A DNA stretch of 64,000 nt from Toxonevra muliebris (lineage: Eukaryota > Arthropoda > Insecta > Diptera > Pallopteridae): contig OY829326.1 of NCBI GenBank assembly GCA_963691655.1, forward strand, positions 77,741,235 to 77,805,234, read 5' to 3'. Shown one piece after another: positions 11,590 to 23,099 of the stretch. The position numbers and the translations under genes were made by a program. How positions within the stretch are numbered: the first letter of the stretch is position 1; the number at the start of each line of letters is the position of its first letter. The notes below the pieces were generated by a model. That model worked only from the letters and a program-made list of their open reading frames with translations, did not search any database and was not told the DNA's origin.

Positions 11590-12718
11590 TAGACATGGCA
11601 CAAAATTAATAATGAGCATGAGCACCTAAGAAAACTAAATGAATTCCAAGAAATATAACCAAAGTTAAATGCTTTTATTGTTTGAAGTCGTCAGTGGACG
11701 CGGCAACCCCAACATATTTATCATAGCTGAACATATCTTACCACTCGCTGTGATATATTGTTTAAATTTTTTGATAAATTTTTGGCAGGTTTGGTACATT
11801 TTATTTTTATATTTCGTAATCGAAAAATCCACTTATCATCCCTAGTTATGTCACTGTCGTCTAAGTTCTGAATGAACCCAGTCGTTGAGAGCTCTTTTGA
11901 CAGCGACACCGGTAAACCTACGGCACATCAGTATGACCCGTCATCTACATAATGTGTATACCAACCAAATTTAGCATTCCCTTACATTGGTGCCCGAGTT
12001 TGGATGCAGAGTAAGGGCTAAATAGAGCCTTAGCTCGACTTTAGATACATATATTCTTGACCTTTCACTTATTTTTTAGCAAAAGCATAGTCTATTGTTT
12101 TTAAAATGGCAAACACTTCCGCTTAAATATCAGTGGATCACTCATGGAATAATAGAATTTAGACTCCCGGGTTCTGCTGATGAATTAAATGATATTACAT
12201 ATCTTCGAATTAATAATATTACAGAAGTCATGACATCAGAAGGCATTCTCATAGCATTACTTTCGTTAAGTAAGCAGCGAGCCTAATGTTGATAGATATT
12301 TAGTAGAAATATTGGGTCCGCGAAACGCACCCAAAAAAGCTGATTTCGAAGTGATTAATCAAAATTCAGTAATCAGTGTTTGAGTCTTAGAAACGGCATG
12401 ATGCATTAGTTGTAAAATGCTTTAAATTCCTTCTAAAAATATATTTATATAATTTTTGGATGATTTCGAACTTGTATCGAGTTTGTCAACTGTCAAAGTT
12501 TTGAAAAATCACGCTGACCTGAAAAACCAGAAAAATAATATGATTACAAAAATGGCGTCCGCTTTGCTAATCAGAAGCACTCAGCGACGCGTTTCTAGCA
12601 CACTTTGAAAGCAGCTTTTCTGATTTTGCACCCGGGGAACGTACACATTTAGTTGTTCGGTAATTGAAAGCGATAAACAATCAAATTTCTGTAATCGGTA
12701 AAAATTAATAGAAAAAAA
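11590..12718. other. Intergenic, no gene recognised
   Basis: A frame at 12095-12286 has no recognisable family. GC-richer ends near 12315 and 12640 (CGCACCC against GGGTGC) hint at another inverted-repeat element that I cannot delimit. Confidence 0.35.
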
Positions 12719-13815
12719 TTAAATGCGGATAAAAAATAAGTATTTGGGAAGAGTTCCCACGTCTAGTGCGTCAGAAGCGAAAACTGAAGATTTAGAAAAT
12801 GTTGGTTTAGAAATCCCAATTAGACATAATTCAGTTACGGAAGGTGACTTAGAAGATATAGCAAGGGCACCCACTTGCTGAGTTCGATTTGAATGAAGCG
12901 CCATTAACATCAAAAGCAGATTATAAGCGACTCTTGTGGAAACAAACAAATGTGTCTGTACGATAGACAGAAATTAATTTTAAGGAAAATTCCGAGTGGC
13001 CTGAAGAGCTTAATGAATAGACAACGCCATTTCAGTTTTTTTGGAACTGTTCCATGGGATCAGATATGTAAATAAAATAAAATATATGTAAATGTGTTGA
13101 CGAGCAAATATGCGCAATCTGAGCTCGTCATCATTTGAAGCACTATATGCCCTCATAAATGGGGAAATAAACTATTTGCCTTATGCGGAATATGTGGGAT
13201 TGTTTATAAATTCGAGATACATAGTGGTATTGAAAACAATGAATGTCATCGTCTACCAAACAAAATGGATTTAGGAGCTTTTAGAAATGATGTCGTGCGT
13301 GTCAAAATATATTATGACAACTACTATTCTTCTGTTCCACTTTTTATTTTTCTCCGAAAGCAAGTGATTCATTGCTTGGGAACTGTTGGAGGAAATAGAA
13401 TTCCACATTGTAGACTGCCCTCTGAAAAAGATTTGAAAAATCAGCCGAATAAGGTGCATCATTTGAGTTAGTTGCAAGCCATGCAGGAGTAGATATCTCA
13501 CATGTCGTATGAAAAGACAACCAGACAGTCACTCCATTTTCGTTGGCAAAGAACCGGAAACTGAAGTGACGACCTTTAAACTATTTGTCTCAATCAGTCG
13601 CAACTTTGTTTGAAAAAAGGAGAAAATCCTATACAGTAGCACCTATTCCATCAGCTGATATTCACCGCAATGGGCAAAACCATTTTGCTGAAGTATTTGA
13701 TGGCAGACTACGCTGCAAATTGCCATCTTGCACGCACTAAACATCTGTTCGATGTCTAAAATGTGAAATTGCTTTATGCCTTAACAAAGATAGAAACTGT
13801 TTTCTTATCTTTCAT
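12719..13815 (+). pseudogene. piggyBac-like transposase, internally deleted and frameshifted
   Basis: Several + strand frames line up with a piggyBac transposase. They include an N-terminal segment with KRLLWKQTN (about 12930) and TTPFQFF (about 13022), then VDEQICAI and ARHHLKHYMP (about 13095-13150). HKWGNKLFALCG and VYKFEIHSG follow, then YYDNYYSSVPL (about 13310-13345), which carries a catalytic aspartate block. At the C-terminus CKLPSCTH, RCLKCEIALC and CFLSFH form the cysteine-rich domain. A large central part between the N-terminal block and the VDEQ block is absent, and stops break the frame in at least five places. The enzyme cuts and pastes at TTAA. This copy cannot be active. Confidence 0.8.
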
Positions 13816-14469
13816 ACAAAAATATCTTCTAAATTACTTATATAGTAGATATATATGTACAATGTACATAAGGTAATATCTTATATGAATTAAATTGGTT
13901 TTGGATTATTATTTTAATTTAACTTACATATGAACTGATGTTATTTTTTGTTTATTTTTTATGAACTTATTTTATGTATATTATCAAAAATTCAAAATAT
14001 ACCTTCATTTAATGATTACTTAAATAAATAAATATTTTGAGAAAAAAAAGTTTCTTCCATTTTTTTAAGGTTAACACGCAGTGATGCAAACTTTTCAAGC
14101 TTCTATGCTTTACTGTGAATTTTTAGGGGAAATAAACACCATTCGATTCCTGGATACCGATATAGTCTTCATGATTTTTTTCGTCCCAATTAAAAACATT
14201 GCGCATTTAAGGGTTAAGGCATTTCTCGGTGTAGTACGTAGTGCTAGTAATGTCAATGCAAATAGTTCTCTGAAGTCTGGTTAGACGAGCAACAATCGCA
14301 TTTGCATGCATTGAATGCATAAATTAAAATTAGGAATTCTTTAAGTATAAATATTAATTTAAAAACTTCATGCCATTAAGATTCTTCTAATCTTATCTCC
14401 TTACCTTTTTGATATCATTATTTTATCGAGCTATTAAATATGAATTTTGTATTGTATTGTTTATATCAA

Positions 14470-14503
14470 TCAGTTGTGTTTGTGCCAACATTTTAAACGG
14501 ATC
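14470..14503 (+). promoter_or_regulatory. Inr + DPE-like core promoter of peritrophin-like gene 2
   Basis: TCAGTT (14470-14475) matches the initiator consensus. With its A (14472) as +1, GGATC at 14499-14503 falls exactly at +28 to +32, the position and consensus (RGWYV) of the downstream promoter element. The same arrangement occurs at gene 3 (26805-26838). The start codon is 72 bases downstream of +1. Confidence 0.55.
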
Positions 14504-14543
14504 TACAACTTAAATCTAAAGAAAAACTTAACGGACTTGTGAA

Positions 14544-16605
14544 ATGAAAGGTTAGATAAATTTTAAAGATATTTATTAACCAAAGCAATAATATCGTCTA
14601 GATCACTTATATACAGTGCTTAGTGTATTTATTGGTCAAACAACAAGCCAAGCAGATACCAGATTCTCCTTCCAAATTACCAAGAATTTATAATGGCGAA
14701 AAAATAATTATTTCTTCTACCTGGAGCTGAAAAATTCTGTCTCGATTTTCATTAAAAACTTACATCGAATAACATCACACACCCGATCCGTCATATCGAA
14801 TTTGCATGTGCTCAAAGTGTTTTATAGGCACCCTATCAAATATTAGAACTTATTTAGGTATATTACTCCCAAAAATTTGCATGCAAAACAGAAATCAATT
14901 CTTAAAATGCTTACGCCAAATTTCATAGTGAGAGTAGGGCGAAACAGCTGCTGGAAGAAGTAAATCAAATCCGAATGTTTCTGATTGAAAACTACAAGAT
15001 TAATAAACATGTATCCGACATAGGACTAGACCAGTACAATTTATACATGGTCGGTGTTCGGGCACATCCGAACAATTATTTTAGGACCTATTTTTAAAAT
15101 TGTGCAATTAAATTACTATCATATTTTTTAATAGTTTAAAGTTGAGCTAAACTCAATTTTATTGTAACATTCATATATAAAGCTACGGTCAGTGAAATAG
15201 CAGTGACGGGTGAAAAATATTTCATATCCCGCAAACAATATTTCTTAGTGATTTATTTAGATAGGAATAACAGGCTAAAGTATTTTAAAGAATTATGAAA
15301 AATAGAAGACTTTCATAATCTATGATTTGAATGGTCAAATAGGGATAGGAATAATCTTTTAAAAACAACTAAGTTTCTACTAAGAAATCTTTAAATTTAA
15401 TACAATGGCTTCGCCAGGACATATAGCCAACTAAGCCTCGACATCTCCTTACAACAGTCCTCTGCCATAACCAGTATGGCATTGGAGCACACAGATTTTA
15501 ATAATTGTTGGAATTATCTTTCATTTTCATTCTGGCGGCAATTGACATAATGCTTATCCACTTTTTATTATAATCTAATCTAAAGGTCTAACTTTCAATA
15601 TACATAATTGTAAAATAACTATTTTCAGAACTACTGCATTCACCTGTAATCAAGTTGCTTTTTATTGCAATTATACTTCAACCATGCTATTTGCAAATCG
15701 CCCCCGAAGAAGAAGTGTGCCGTTTCTTTCCAAATAACACAAAAATTCGTGATCCTGATTCATCCAATCAGTATATAACATGTGTTGATTTCATCAGCCA
15801 CTATACCAAATGTCCCGCTTCAACGCCTTTCTACGACAAGGATTCCGAGGAATGCGTGCAATCGATGAACGATCACAGTATATGGGAAATTTCGTGTACT
15901 GATGCCGCTGGACAATTTATTCCCGATCCGAAATCATGCAAAGGTTACTACTATTGCCATGATGAAGAGTTAGCTGTGAATGGTAAATGTCCTGATAATA
16001 CGCATTTCGATGTAGAAACAAAATCTTGTGTTTTTGAATACGATTCGAAATGTGACATGAATCAATTCCAAATTTGTAGCATCGTAAGGGATGGCATTAA
16101 TTTCAGAGATGGAACACATTGTGGCAATTACTTTGTTTGCCAGGAAGGAGTACTCATTCCGCAATCGTGCTATTTGGAATATTTTAATCCCATTACTGGG
16201 ATCTGTGAACAAAAATTAAAGGTGAATTGCCTGAAGCATCCAATACCTAGTGGCGTGTGCTGGCAGGTGAATAGAATGGTGAATGATCAGGCAACCTGTC
16301 GTGGTTACTTCTATTGCGGTGCACATCCTGATGCAGAGCCCAAATGGTATCAGTGTCCAGCTGGAACATTCTTCAACGAGGAAGAGCAATCTTGTTCACA
16401 TCCATCGGATACAGCATGCACTTGGGATCGTTGTGAAGGACGCGGCTTGGCCTTTGTGAGTAGTGCAACTAAGGGATGTCGTCATTATTGGGTCTGTAAC
16501 AATGGAATTAGTGTTGCAGAAAATTCTTGTGGCAATAAATTTTTCGATGAGGCTCAAGGTGTTTGCACCTCCACGATAATTAAAAATCCTTTATGTCAAA
16601 TCTAA
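14544..16605 (+). CDS. Peritrophin-44-like protein 2 (five chitin-binding type-2 domains), two exons
   Basis: Proposed join is 14544-14550 (ATGAAAG, donor GTTAGA) with 15629-16605 (acceptor ATTTTCAG), giving 327 residues. The long exon lacks an ATG before its leader. The joined start gives Met-Lys-Glu, then a hydrophobic core around LLFIAIIL, a signal peptide. The first cysteine is residue 33. Domain 1 is unusual: its second cysteine is Ser (TCC) and its sixth is Trp (TGG), while the close paralogue at 26.9 kb has TGC at both. Domains 2-5 keep six cysteines each (blocks YYYC, YFVC, YFYC, YWVC). Domain 4 is a few residues shorter than in the paralogue. The expected role is chitin binding in the peritrophic matrix. 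The intron is 1,078 bp. Confidence 0.85.
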
Positions 16606-16649
16606 GACTTTATGATCATATAAACTAAAATACATATATTTTTTGTTCA

Positions 16650-16655
16650 AATAAA
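16650..16655 (+). terminator. Poly(A) signal of peritrophin-like gene 2
   Basis: AATAAA lies 45 bases after the stop codon. Confidence 0.6.
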
Positions 16656-17102
16656 TTCACATTTTATTCAGTGTGATCAAATGTAGGAGACCAAAATATG
16701 CACGAAAAAAAACAGAATATGTGCATATACAGAATAATTCCGTCCCGATGTTCAACACGAAAGGAAGTGATAGGGCAGGTTGAGACAAAATATCATATGA
16801 GCAAAAAGAGCTTATTTTGATTACCTTGCGAGCTGTAGAAGGTTAACGATTTTTGCGTCTTGTATCAGCATTTTTTGCCGTAAATTCTGTTACAAAATTT
16901 TGATCGCCTGCTATATTTAAAATTTTAAAGGAATATCATCGTTAGTTTTTTTTAGCATGTGTGCATCATAGAACATCAAAAACCAATCAGTGTTTCAGCT
17001 TTTGTTTGATTACAATGGAGTGGATGTGTCAAGCAGAACCGTAATTGTCTTTTCACATTACTGAATAACCTTGGAATATTCAGAATGTTTGTTTGTCGTG
17101 CT

Positions 17103-17216
17103 ATTGATCGTTCCTCTATATCGTGCGGAGTAGAGGACAGGCCAAGAAGTGGTCGTCCACGCGGTGGCCTGACAAGAGCAGTCGTAGAAGCTGTATCGAA
17201 GGGAGCCGTCAAATAA
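17103..17216 (+). pseudogene. Tc1-like transposase N-terminal fragment
   Basis: A short frame reads VEDRPRSGRPRGG then LTRAVVEAVSKG. This is the GRPR-type hook and second helix-turn-helix entry of Tc1/mariner transposases, followed by a stop at 17214. The preceding sequence is out of frame. No inverted repeats could be assigned. Confidence 0.6.
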
Positions 17217-17309
17217 AGTTGAAGAAACGTTTACCTTTTCCAAAATTTCTACACACAAAATACACCAACTTCCGTTTTTAACCAGTGTACTATGGTCCAA
17301 TCAACGTTT

Positions 17310-18145
17310 TTTTTTTTTGGCATATTTGATATTTGTCTAAAACTTTACATATGAGGCTTTTCATATGAAAAAAAGTAAGCTTCTGAAATTCGTTTAAAAT
17401 CGGGCTAATTGAACCTGTAGCACACAATTTTTTTTTTTTTTTGTATGGAGTTCTTTTGCCAAGTTATGGATTTTAAAAGAATTGACGTAATTGAAATACG
17501 GATTTTTCAAAAGTGATTGTAAGAATCAAGCAAATTCGTTTACATTTTATAAAATATTTGTCATAAAAAATGTAGGTAAGAAAAAAAAACCATTCTGTGC
17601 AATTACATACATAGGTTCAAATGATTTCTAAGCCTTCAGTTTCGTAAATTTGTTGATTGAACATTTGTAATAATCCATTTCAAAGTCCATTTTATTTTTA
17701 AATTAGTCTCTTTGAGAAATTCTTTGTCTCTGTAGATAATCTGTTCCTTTTAGTTGGTTTATTATTATTTATATCAGAAAATATTCTTTTTACACATATT
17801 GTGGAATAATATGTTCGACGATTTTTTTGATGAGAGGAAATGTAAGTTCCTTTTTTTTTTAGTTTCATTGAACATACTTGGTTACAATATTTTAGAGGGT
17901 CTTCGATTTGACATGTAGTCTAGAGTAATTTGGGGTCGCTGTGCTCGAATCTAAAGACTATATTGCTCCACCACGTCAGGTGGAAATATAATTTAAGAAA
18001 TGTAATACACCTGGCATCACTGAATACAATATTTAACATGGTAATTTAAATAAAAAATTTACTTTATGCACCAAACCGGAAGTGAAAGTTTAAAATCAGA
18101 ATTTTAATAACTTCGACCATTTAAAAAAAAAAAATTATTTTTCAA
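17310..18145. repeat. Dispersed repeat family, interrupted copy
   Basis: 17310-17560 resembles 57790-58030 (shared blocks such as GAATTGACGTAATTGAAATA and CACACAATTTTTTTTT). 18001-18145 resembles both 20630-20815 and 58030-58125 (shared CCAAACCGGAAGT and CAGAATTTTAATAACTT). Between them, 17561-18000 looks like an insertion absent from the 57-kb copy. No ORF is conserved and the family is unidentified. Confidence 0.65.
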
Positions 18146-18604
18146 AATTTGTGACTTTGTGAGGTTATTTTTCGAAGAATAAGTGGGGGGAGGGAATTTT
18201 GATGTTCGAGGACCCCTCATACTTTTTGATAAGCAAAATTTTTCCATACTTTTATCATTTATTTAGCCTGTTGACAATATTGTTCTAAGCTGAAGTTAAA
18301 AAACTTATAAAATTTTGGGTATGGAGCTTAGATGGATGATTGTTGTGTTCACAAAAATGTGCTTTTCTTTCTACTAAATTAAGAATATCCTGGTACAGTG
18401 TTAATAAAGCCATTTTCATGACGTGTTGAAGCAAATGGTCTCGATATACATTATCTAAATTAGTGATGTGCACTTCGACACATATGGGCAACAAACACAT
18501 ATAAGCTGATGCTATACTCATAAGGGCCAGACGAGAGGTAACGCTGTGTTAAGGGGAAGAGTAACTAGTATGAGAGAACAAATGTGATTTCTTTTGTGTA
18601 TGTA

Positions 18605-19439
18605 TTGGGAGTATGAATGTATAAACTTGTATTTTTTCGTAATTTAGACATTTATTGTGAAAAAGTGATTATAAATTTATTCTTTATTTCATTCGGTTTC
18701 AAAAGCTCATAATACACGACACCTTTCATATCCCACCAAATACACAGCATGAGCTTGGATCCATGGATGTTCGGCTTTGCCGTTGATGTTGATGCATATC
18801 CGGGCGGTCCCCATGATTTTTTACGCTTTGGGTTATCGTAACGTATCCACTTTTAATCGCCAGTCACAATACAATACAGAAAACCCTTTCTTTTCTGTCG
18901 TTCAATCAGCAGTTCATATGTGAAAAATCGTCGTTCGACGTCTCTCGGCTTCAATTCGTACGGCTTTTAATCGTTTAGAAATGGTTGATTGATCAACTCC
19001 TAAAGATTCTGCAAGTTCTTGTTGCGTTTGACAAGAATCTTCTTCGAGTAATGCCTTCAATTCTTCATCTTCGAACTTTTTCGGGCCGCCTGAACGTTCC
19101 CTGTCTTCAACATCAAAATCACCACTTTTGAAACGGGCATACCACACCTGACACATTCTAACGTCTATAGCACAGTCAGGATAAGCTTCAGTTGCGTTTT
19201 TCTTTAAATGGAAGAAGCAAATTAAAACTTCCCGCAAATGTTGTTTTGTTGGCACGAAATTCGACATTTTCAGCTATAGTAAAACACTTTTGTAAAATTA
19301 TGAAAATTATTTGACAGATCAATTCTTATAGTATTTTTGGCGCTCTTCGAGATAGAATAGCTGTCAATGTCAAAAAAATGGCGCTTATGAGAGATATGAA
19401 GTTAGTCACAATTACGAGTTTATACATTCATACTCCCAA
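18605..19439 (-). mobile_element. mariner element, internally deleted
   Basis: Terminal repeats TTGGGAGTATGAATGTATAA are identical at both ends and continue with ACT(T/C)GTA. The element is bracketed by TA (18603-18604 and 19440-19441). It is 835 bp against about 1.3 kb for full mariners, and it contains a broken minus-strand transposase. Confidence 0.9.
18690..19267 (-). pseudogene. mariner (Mos1-like) transposase, truncated and frameshifted
   Basis: The intact first 117 residues start MSNFVPTKQHLREVLI. They carry the HTH_48 DNA-binding region with YARFKSGDFDVEDRERSG (about residues 43-60), then a second helix-turn-helix ending in LGVDQSTISKRL (about 88-99). A frameshift near 18930 leads to YELLIERQKRKGFLY, the GD-stop-KW form of the first catalytic block (GDEKW in the family), then [24 protein letters not shown] and [10 protein letters not shown]. 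The remaining catalytic aspartates are missing, so it is inactive. Confidence 0.88.
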
Positions 19440-19441
19440 TA

Positions 19442-20629
19442 TATGTATATGAATTTATTGATTTCGTCCCTGTAGAGAGTGTGAACGTAAATGCATAACT
19501 TCGTACTTGGCTATACTTTTCTCATGCTTTTTGGATTGATTTCATAAGCCTAGTAATTGCTTTACCAGGTAAAGAAAGAATTTTTCAATTACCTTTGTAT
19601 TGTGGAACTTTTTAATTATATTATTGAATGCATATGTAATTTTCCTGCTTGGTTGTTACTTTAGGAGATCGAAAAAAAGAGAAGCAGCAAACGCACTGCT
19701 GCGTGCTGATCAGGGATGCTAACTATATATTTTAGATCCAATTAATAATTAACACAAAAAGTAAATAATATTTTTGTTTACGATTATAACTTTTATGCAT
19801 GTATGCGAATACTTTTAACAAAAGTTAAAGAATAATAAAAATAAGAAATTAATAAAAGGTTTTACACAAAAAATATATACTTTTCATATCTACAAATTGA
19901 CAAAAAATTAAAATTTTCTGTCGCCCACTAAAACGATCTCACTCCCCAATTCCCTACAACTAACTAAAATTTAAGTCAATTCCCAACAATTCGAGGAATT
20001 CCTTATAAGTTGGCATTCCTACTGCCAATGCTCACATTTCTTCGGCGTTCTGGCAGTAGCCAGGATTATTTCTGTTATATTCACTCACTCTCCACATTAG
20101 TGTGGCCAAGATAACAATTTGTCGTCAATCGAGCTATTTTTGCTTTTTTTAATTGTTTTTTTTTCTATCTCACAGGATATGTTTTATAAATTGTAAGCTG
20201 ATTTACGTTTGGTAAAGGTAATATAAATGTGTAAATCGACACATATTTTGGTCGCTAAATTTAAAAGAAGAATGCGGGTTATTTTAATATAATCTGGTCA
20301 CTTTGCTTCACAATTGTGTAGGCCAATGGGAGTTGCAAGGGGGCAATTTCCACCAACTGAAGTGCACATCCCTAATCTAAATTAAAGGGGGAACCAAAGA
20401 AGATAGATCAAGAAAGTAACTTGGGAAACAAATTCTTTTGAACCTGGCTCAGGAATAGTTTAAAAATGTATATTTAACATTACCACCAAAATATAAATCG
20501 GAATTTTCCAAATGATTATTTGGGTTTTTAAAAGAGTTTTTTATATTAACTTAAAAATTCCCCACAAAATTTATGAATTCCCCGTTTCCTCAAACGAGTT
20601 AAAATTTCCCACAATTTGGGGAATTCCAT
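19442..20629. other. Intergenic, repeat-derived, no gene recognised
   Basis: AT-rich sequence with CAGGGATGC near 19710 and CCTGGCATCACTG near 20643, which could be the two ends of a worn element. I found no matching target duplication and no frame. Confidence 0.35.
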
Positions 20630-20815
20630 ACAACCTGGCATCACTGAATACAATATTTAACATTGTAATTTAAATGAAAAATTTACTGTTCTTTTCAATT
20701 ATGGAATCAGACCGTAAATTAAAATTGTTTATGCACCAAACCGGAAGTAAAAGTTTAAACTCAGAATTTTAATAACTTCGACCATTTAAAAAAAAAATAT
20801 TTTTCAAAATTTAGC
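20630..20815. repeat. Dispersed repeat family, second copy
   Basis: Resembles 18001-18145: CCTGGCATCACTGAATACAA, then CCAAACCGGAAGTAAAAGTT and AATAACTTCGACCATTT. It has about 40 extra bases in the middle. Confidence 0.65.
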
Positions 20816-20917
20816 TTGCATATTTGCATATTTATTGGCTGTTCTCGATCGTATGTTATTTTATTTTGAATTGATCCCGTTACTTGTGTGTGCGCTGCTG
20901 GCAGCATGAATTGAAGT

Positions 20918-21690
20918 TTATTTTTGTTGTTGTTGTTTGTTCTTTGGCCTACGTGACTTTTTCCCTTTTCCCTGTTGTCTTGCAATGTCGTTGCTGCCAC
21001 TGCGGGGACGCGCAGTCATCGGTTCTGCTGCTACTGAGCTTGAATACGCAGCTGTTGTTACTACCGCTGCTGTGCGGGGATGCGCAGTCGTCGGTGCTAC
21101 TGCTACTGAGCTTGAATACGCAACTGTTGTTGCTGCTGCTGTCATGCGGGGATGCGTCGTCGTTGATGCTGCTTCTACTGTGCTTAAGTACGAAGCTGTC
21201 GTTGCCATGGTTACGGGGCTGGGTGGTGCAGTTATTGTTGTTGCTGTTATGGAACGCGCCGAGAGGTCTGGCCATATGGTCACTGTAGATCCTGCTTTCT
21301 TGGCCAAGTGGCGGATCTGCTGCGCTTTGGTGTCCCTCTTCTCAGCTATTAATCGTCCCGTGAACCTCTTGGGCCGGCCTACCGTTGGGTCGAAATTCAT
21401 CAATGGGTCGGTGAGCAGGCACTCCACGTATTGCAATATGTACATCCCACAGTCGGCAAAATTTGGTTGTTGGGGTACTGGGTATGTACGCTTATTCCAG
21501 GCGTAGTACCTGCGTACCACTGTCCTCTTGGAGCGCCTTCTCGAGGAACATCCTCAACGTTCGTATTGTCTGGCTTCTAGGCTTCTGCGCCAGGGAGTCG
21601 AAGATGAGGAAGCGCACCTCCCGCTGGGACCCTATCATGTCGACCTTGTGCTGCTCTGCAGTGATAAATTGAACGGAAAGTCAGGTAGGT
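20918..21690 (-). pseudogene. Ulp1/SENP-type (C48) SUMO protease-like C-terminal fragment, frameshifted
   Basis: The minus-strand frame 20918-21520 contains PVPQQPNFADCGMYILQYVE. This is the block of C48 peptidases with the catalytic cysteine (DCG) and an upstream glutamine of the oxyanion hole. A second frame upstream, 21530-21690, reads RFLIFDSLAQ, with the FDSL containing the catalytic aspartate. The two are separated by a frameshift or tiny intron near 21520. The HW block with the catalytic histidine is not seen. After the domain come KRDTKAQQIRHL and a Thr/Ala/Ser-rich tail built from a 24-residue repeat and ending in a lysine/glutamine-rich stretch. The family removes SUMO from proteins. 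The patch is clearly GC-richer than its surroundings. It could be a decayed host gene copy or transposon cargo. Confidence 0.6.
21003..21218. repeat. 72-bp coding minisatellite, three units
   Basis: Units start at 21003, 21075 and 21147, each beginning CGGGGA. Each encodes 24 residues of the Thr/Ala/Ser-rich tail on the minus strand. Units 1 and 2 are the most alike and unit 3 is more diverged. Confidence 0.8.
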
Positions 21691-21706
21691 GGGGTGGTAT
21701 GGTGAC

Positions 21707-22472
21707 CAGTGCTGTCGTTTTGAAAATTTTAAGGGGAGGAATTTTTCCTTTCGAGCGGAGGATTTTGCTTGACAAGGGAGGAATTTACACAAAATTCTTA
21801 AAAGTTTTCAACTAAGTATTATTTAGATAATTGCTAACAGTTCCAATAATGTATAGAAAAATTCCATCATATAAAAGTTATGAAAAATAAACAAGTTCAT
21901 ACAAAAACAAAATATTCCTTCTTTGGAAATAAACGGTGCAATATAAAGTATTAATATTAGTAAATAACAATAATAAAAAAAAACAATAAAGATTAAAAAA
22001 CTAAAACTAACATTTCTTCGCTCTTCACAAAACCGGACATAAAAACATAGTATGTTATTTGTGGTATTTTTGAGCCAGCTCATTCCCTTACCAACCATTA
22101 TTGCATTAACAGTTGCAGTCAGCAAGCAATTTAACAATATTTATTAAATAGGCACTTTCTTTTACACAGTTTTTCTACTATTGATTTCAATTGTTAAAAA
22201 TTACAAACATTAGCACAAGAAAAACGTCTGGAAATGGAATGCGAACTTTAAAATTGTGACAGTAACCCAGCAACTAAAACAGAGCTAGTTCTAGTAACAA
22301 ATATTTCACAGACATAAACGAAATGAAAATAACGCAACAGAAAAACATTTAGTTTTATTTACGTTTATTTTGCATATAACCCAAAAATTCAAGAATACGA
22401 AATAGGAGGATTTTTTCCGATTGGGGAGGACAGGAGGAATGCAATTTGAGCGGAGTACTTTCGACAGCACTG
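21707..22472. mobile_element. hAT-type nonautonomous element inside the Ulp1-like locus
   Basis: Terminal repeats CAGTGCTGTCG and CGACAGCACTG are bracketed by a perfect 8-bp duplication ATGGTGAC (21699-21706 and 22473-22480). Subterminal AGGAGGA-type purine tracts lie at both ends. The 766-bp interior has no transposase. Confidence 0.88.
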
Positions 22473-22480
22473 ATGGTGAC

Positions 22481-23099
22481 CACACGTAGGCGACGGCCCG
22501 GCCCCACCACTTCTTCCTCTGCGACGTCCGTCCCCAGAGTCTGAGTCCGCCTGCCCCTGTCCCTCTCTTGCAATCTCTTCTTAAAATTTTTCACACTTCG
22601 CTTAAATTTATTTTCTATTCTTATCTCTCCTGTGGATAAACTTCGAATGACTGAATTAATTTGCACCACCGCATGTGTAGGCTTTATATATTTTTTTTTT
22701 TTTTTGAATAAAATAAGAATATAACGTTGCATTTATTTGAAAATTTGAGCCGCCTGCGTGGATCTATTTAATGTTGAAGAGAACAAATTTGAAAATAACC
22801 GCCGTTTTTTTTTCTAGGGTCCGATGAATCTTGCAGGTGAGATTTTGTCGTGTCTTTGATGTCTTAGGGCCGTTTTCTCTCCGAACCAAACATTGAGAAA
22901 GCGACTCTTAGACTTTTATTGAATAGATAAAACATAATCGTTTAAAAAGGTTGTGGTTTGTGATTTAAAATGAAGTATCAAATATCATTTTTAAAAATGA
23001 GATGAAATTTCATAAAATTCCTGATTTGCGATTCTGATAACTTGAGAGATTCATAAGATACCGTTAAATCTCGTAATCCAAATTTGGTAGACAATAGTT
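22481..23099. other. GC-rich flank of the Ulp1-like locus, then AT-rich sequence
   Basis: On the minus strand 22481-22650 reads an arginine/lysine-rich stretch (KRSVKNFKKRLQERDRGRR, then GTDVAEEEVVGPGRR) that shares the GC richness of the protease fragment. It may be more of the same broken gene, but no domain is recognised. 22700-23099 shows nothing. Confidence 0.35.

Noticed and set aside
12300..12660. An inverted-repeat element with GCACCC ends
   Set aside because: Only short matches and no target duplication, so noted under the intergenic entry only.
14068..14220. A further TTAA element (TTAACACGCAGTGATGC … AAGGGTTAA)
   Set aside because: The two ends do not pair well enough to support inverted repeats.
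20884..21506. Leucine-, alanine- or valine-rich + strand frames over the GC-rich patch
   Set aside because: They are antisense readings of the 72-bp minisatellite and the protease-like frame on the minus strand. The periodic composition keeps all frames open.
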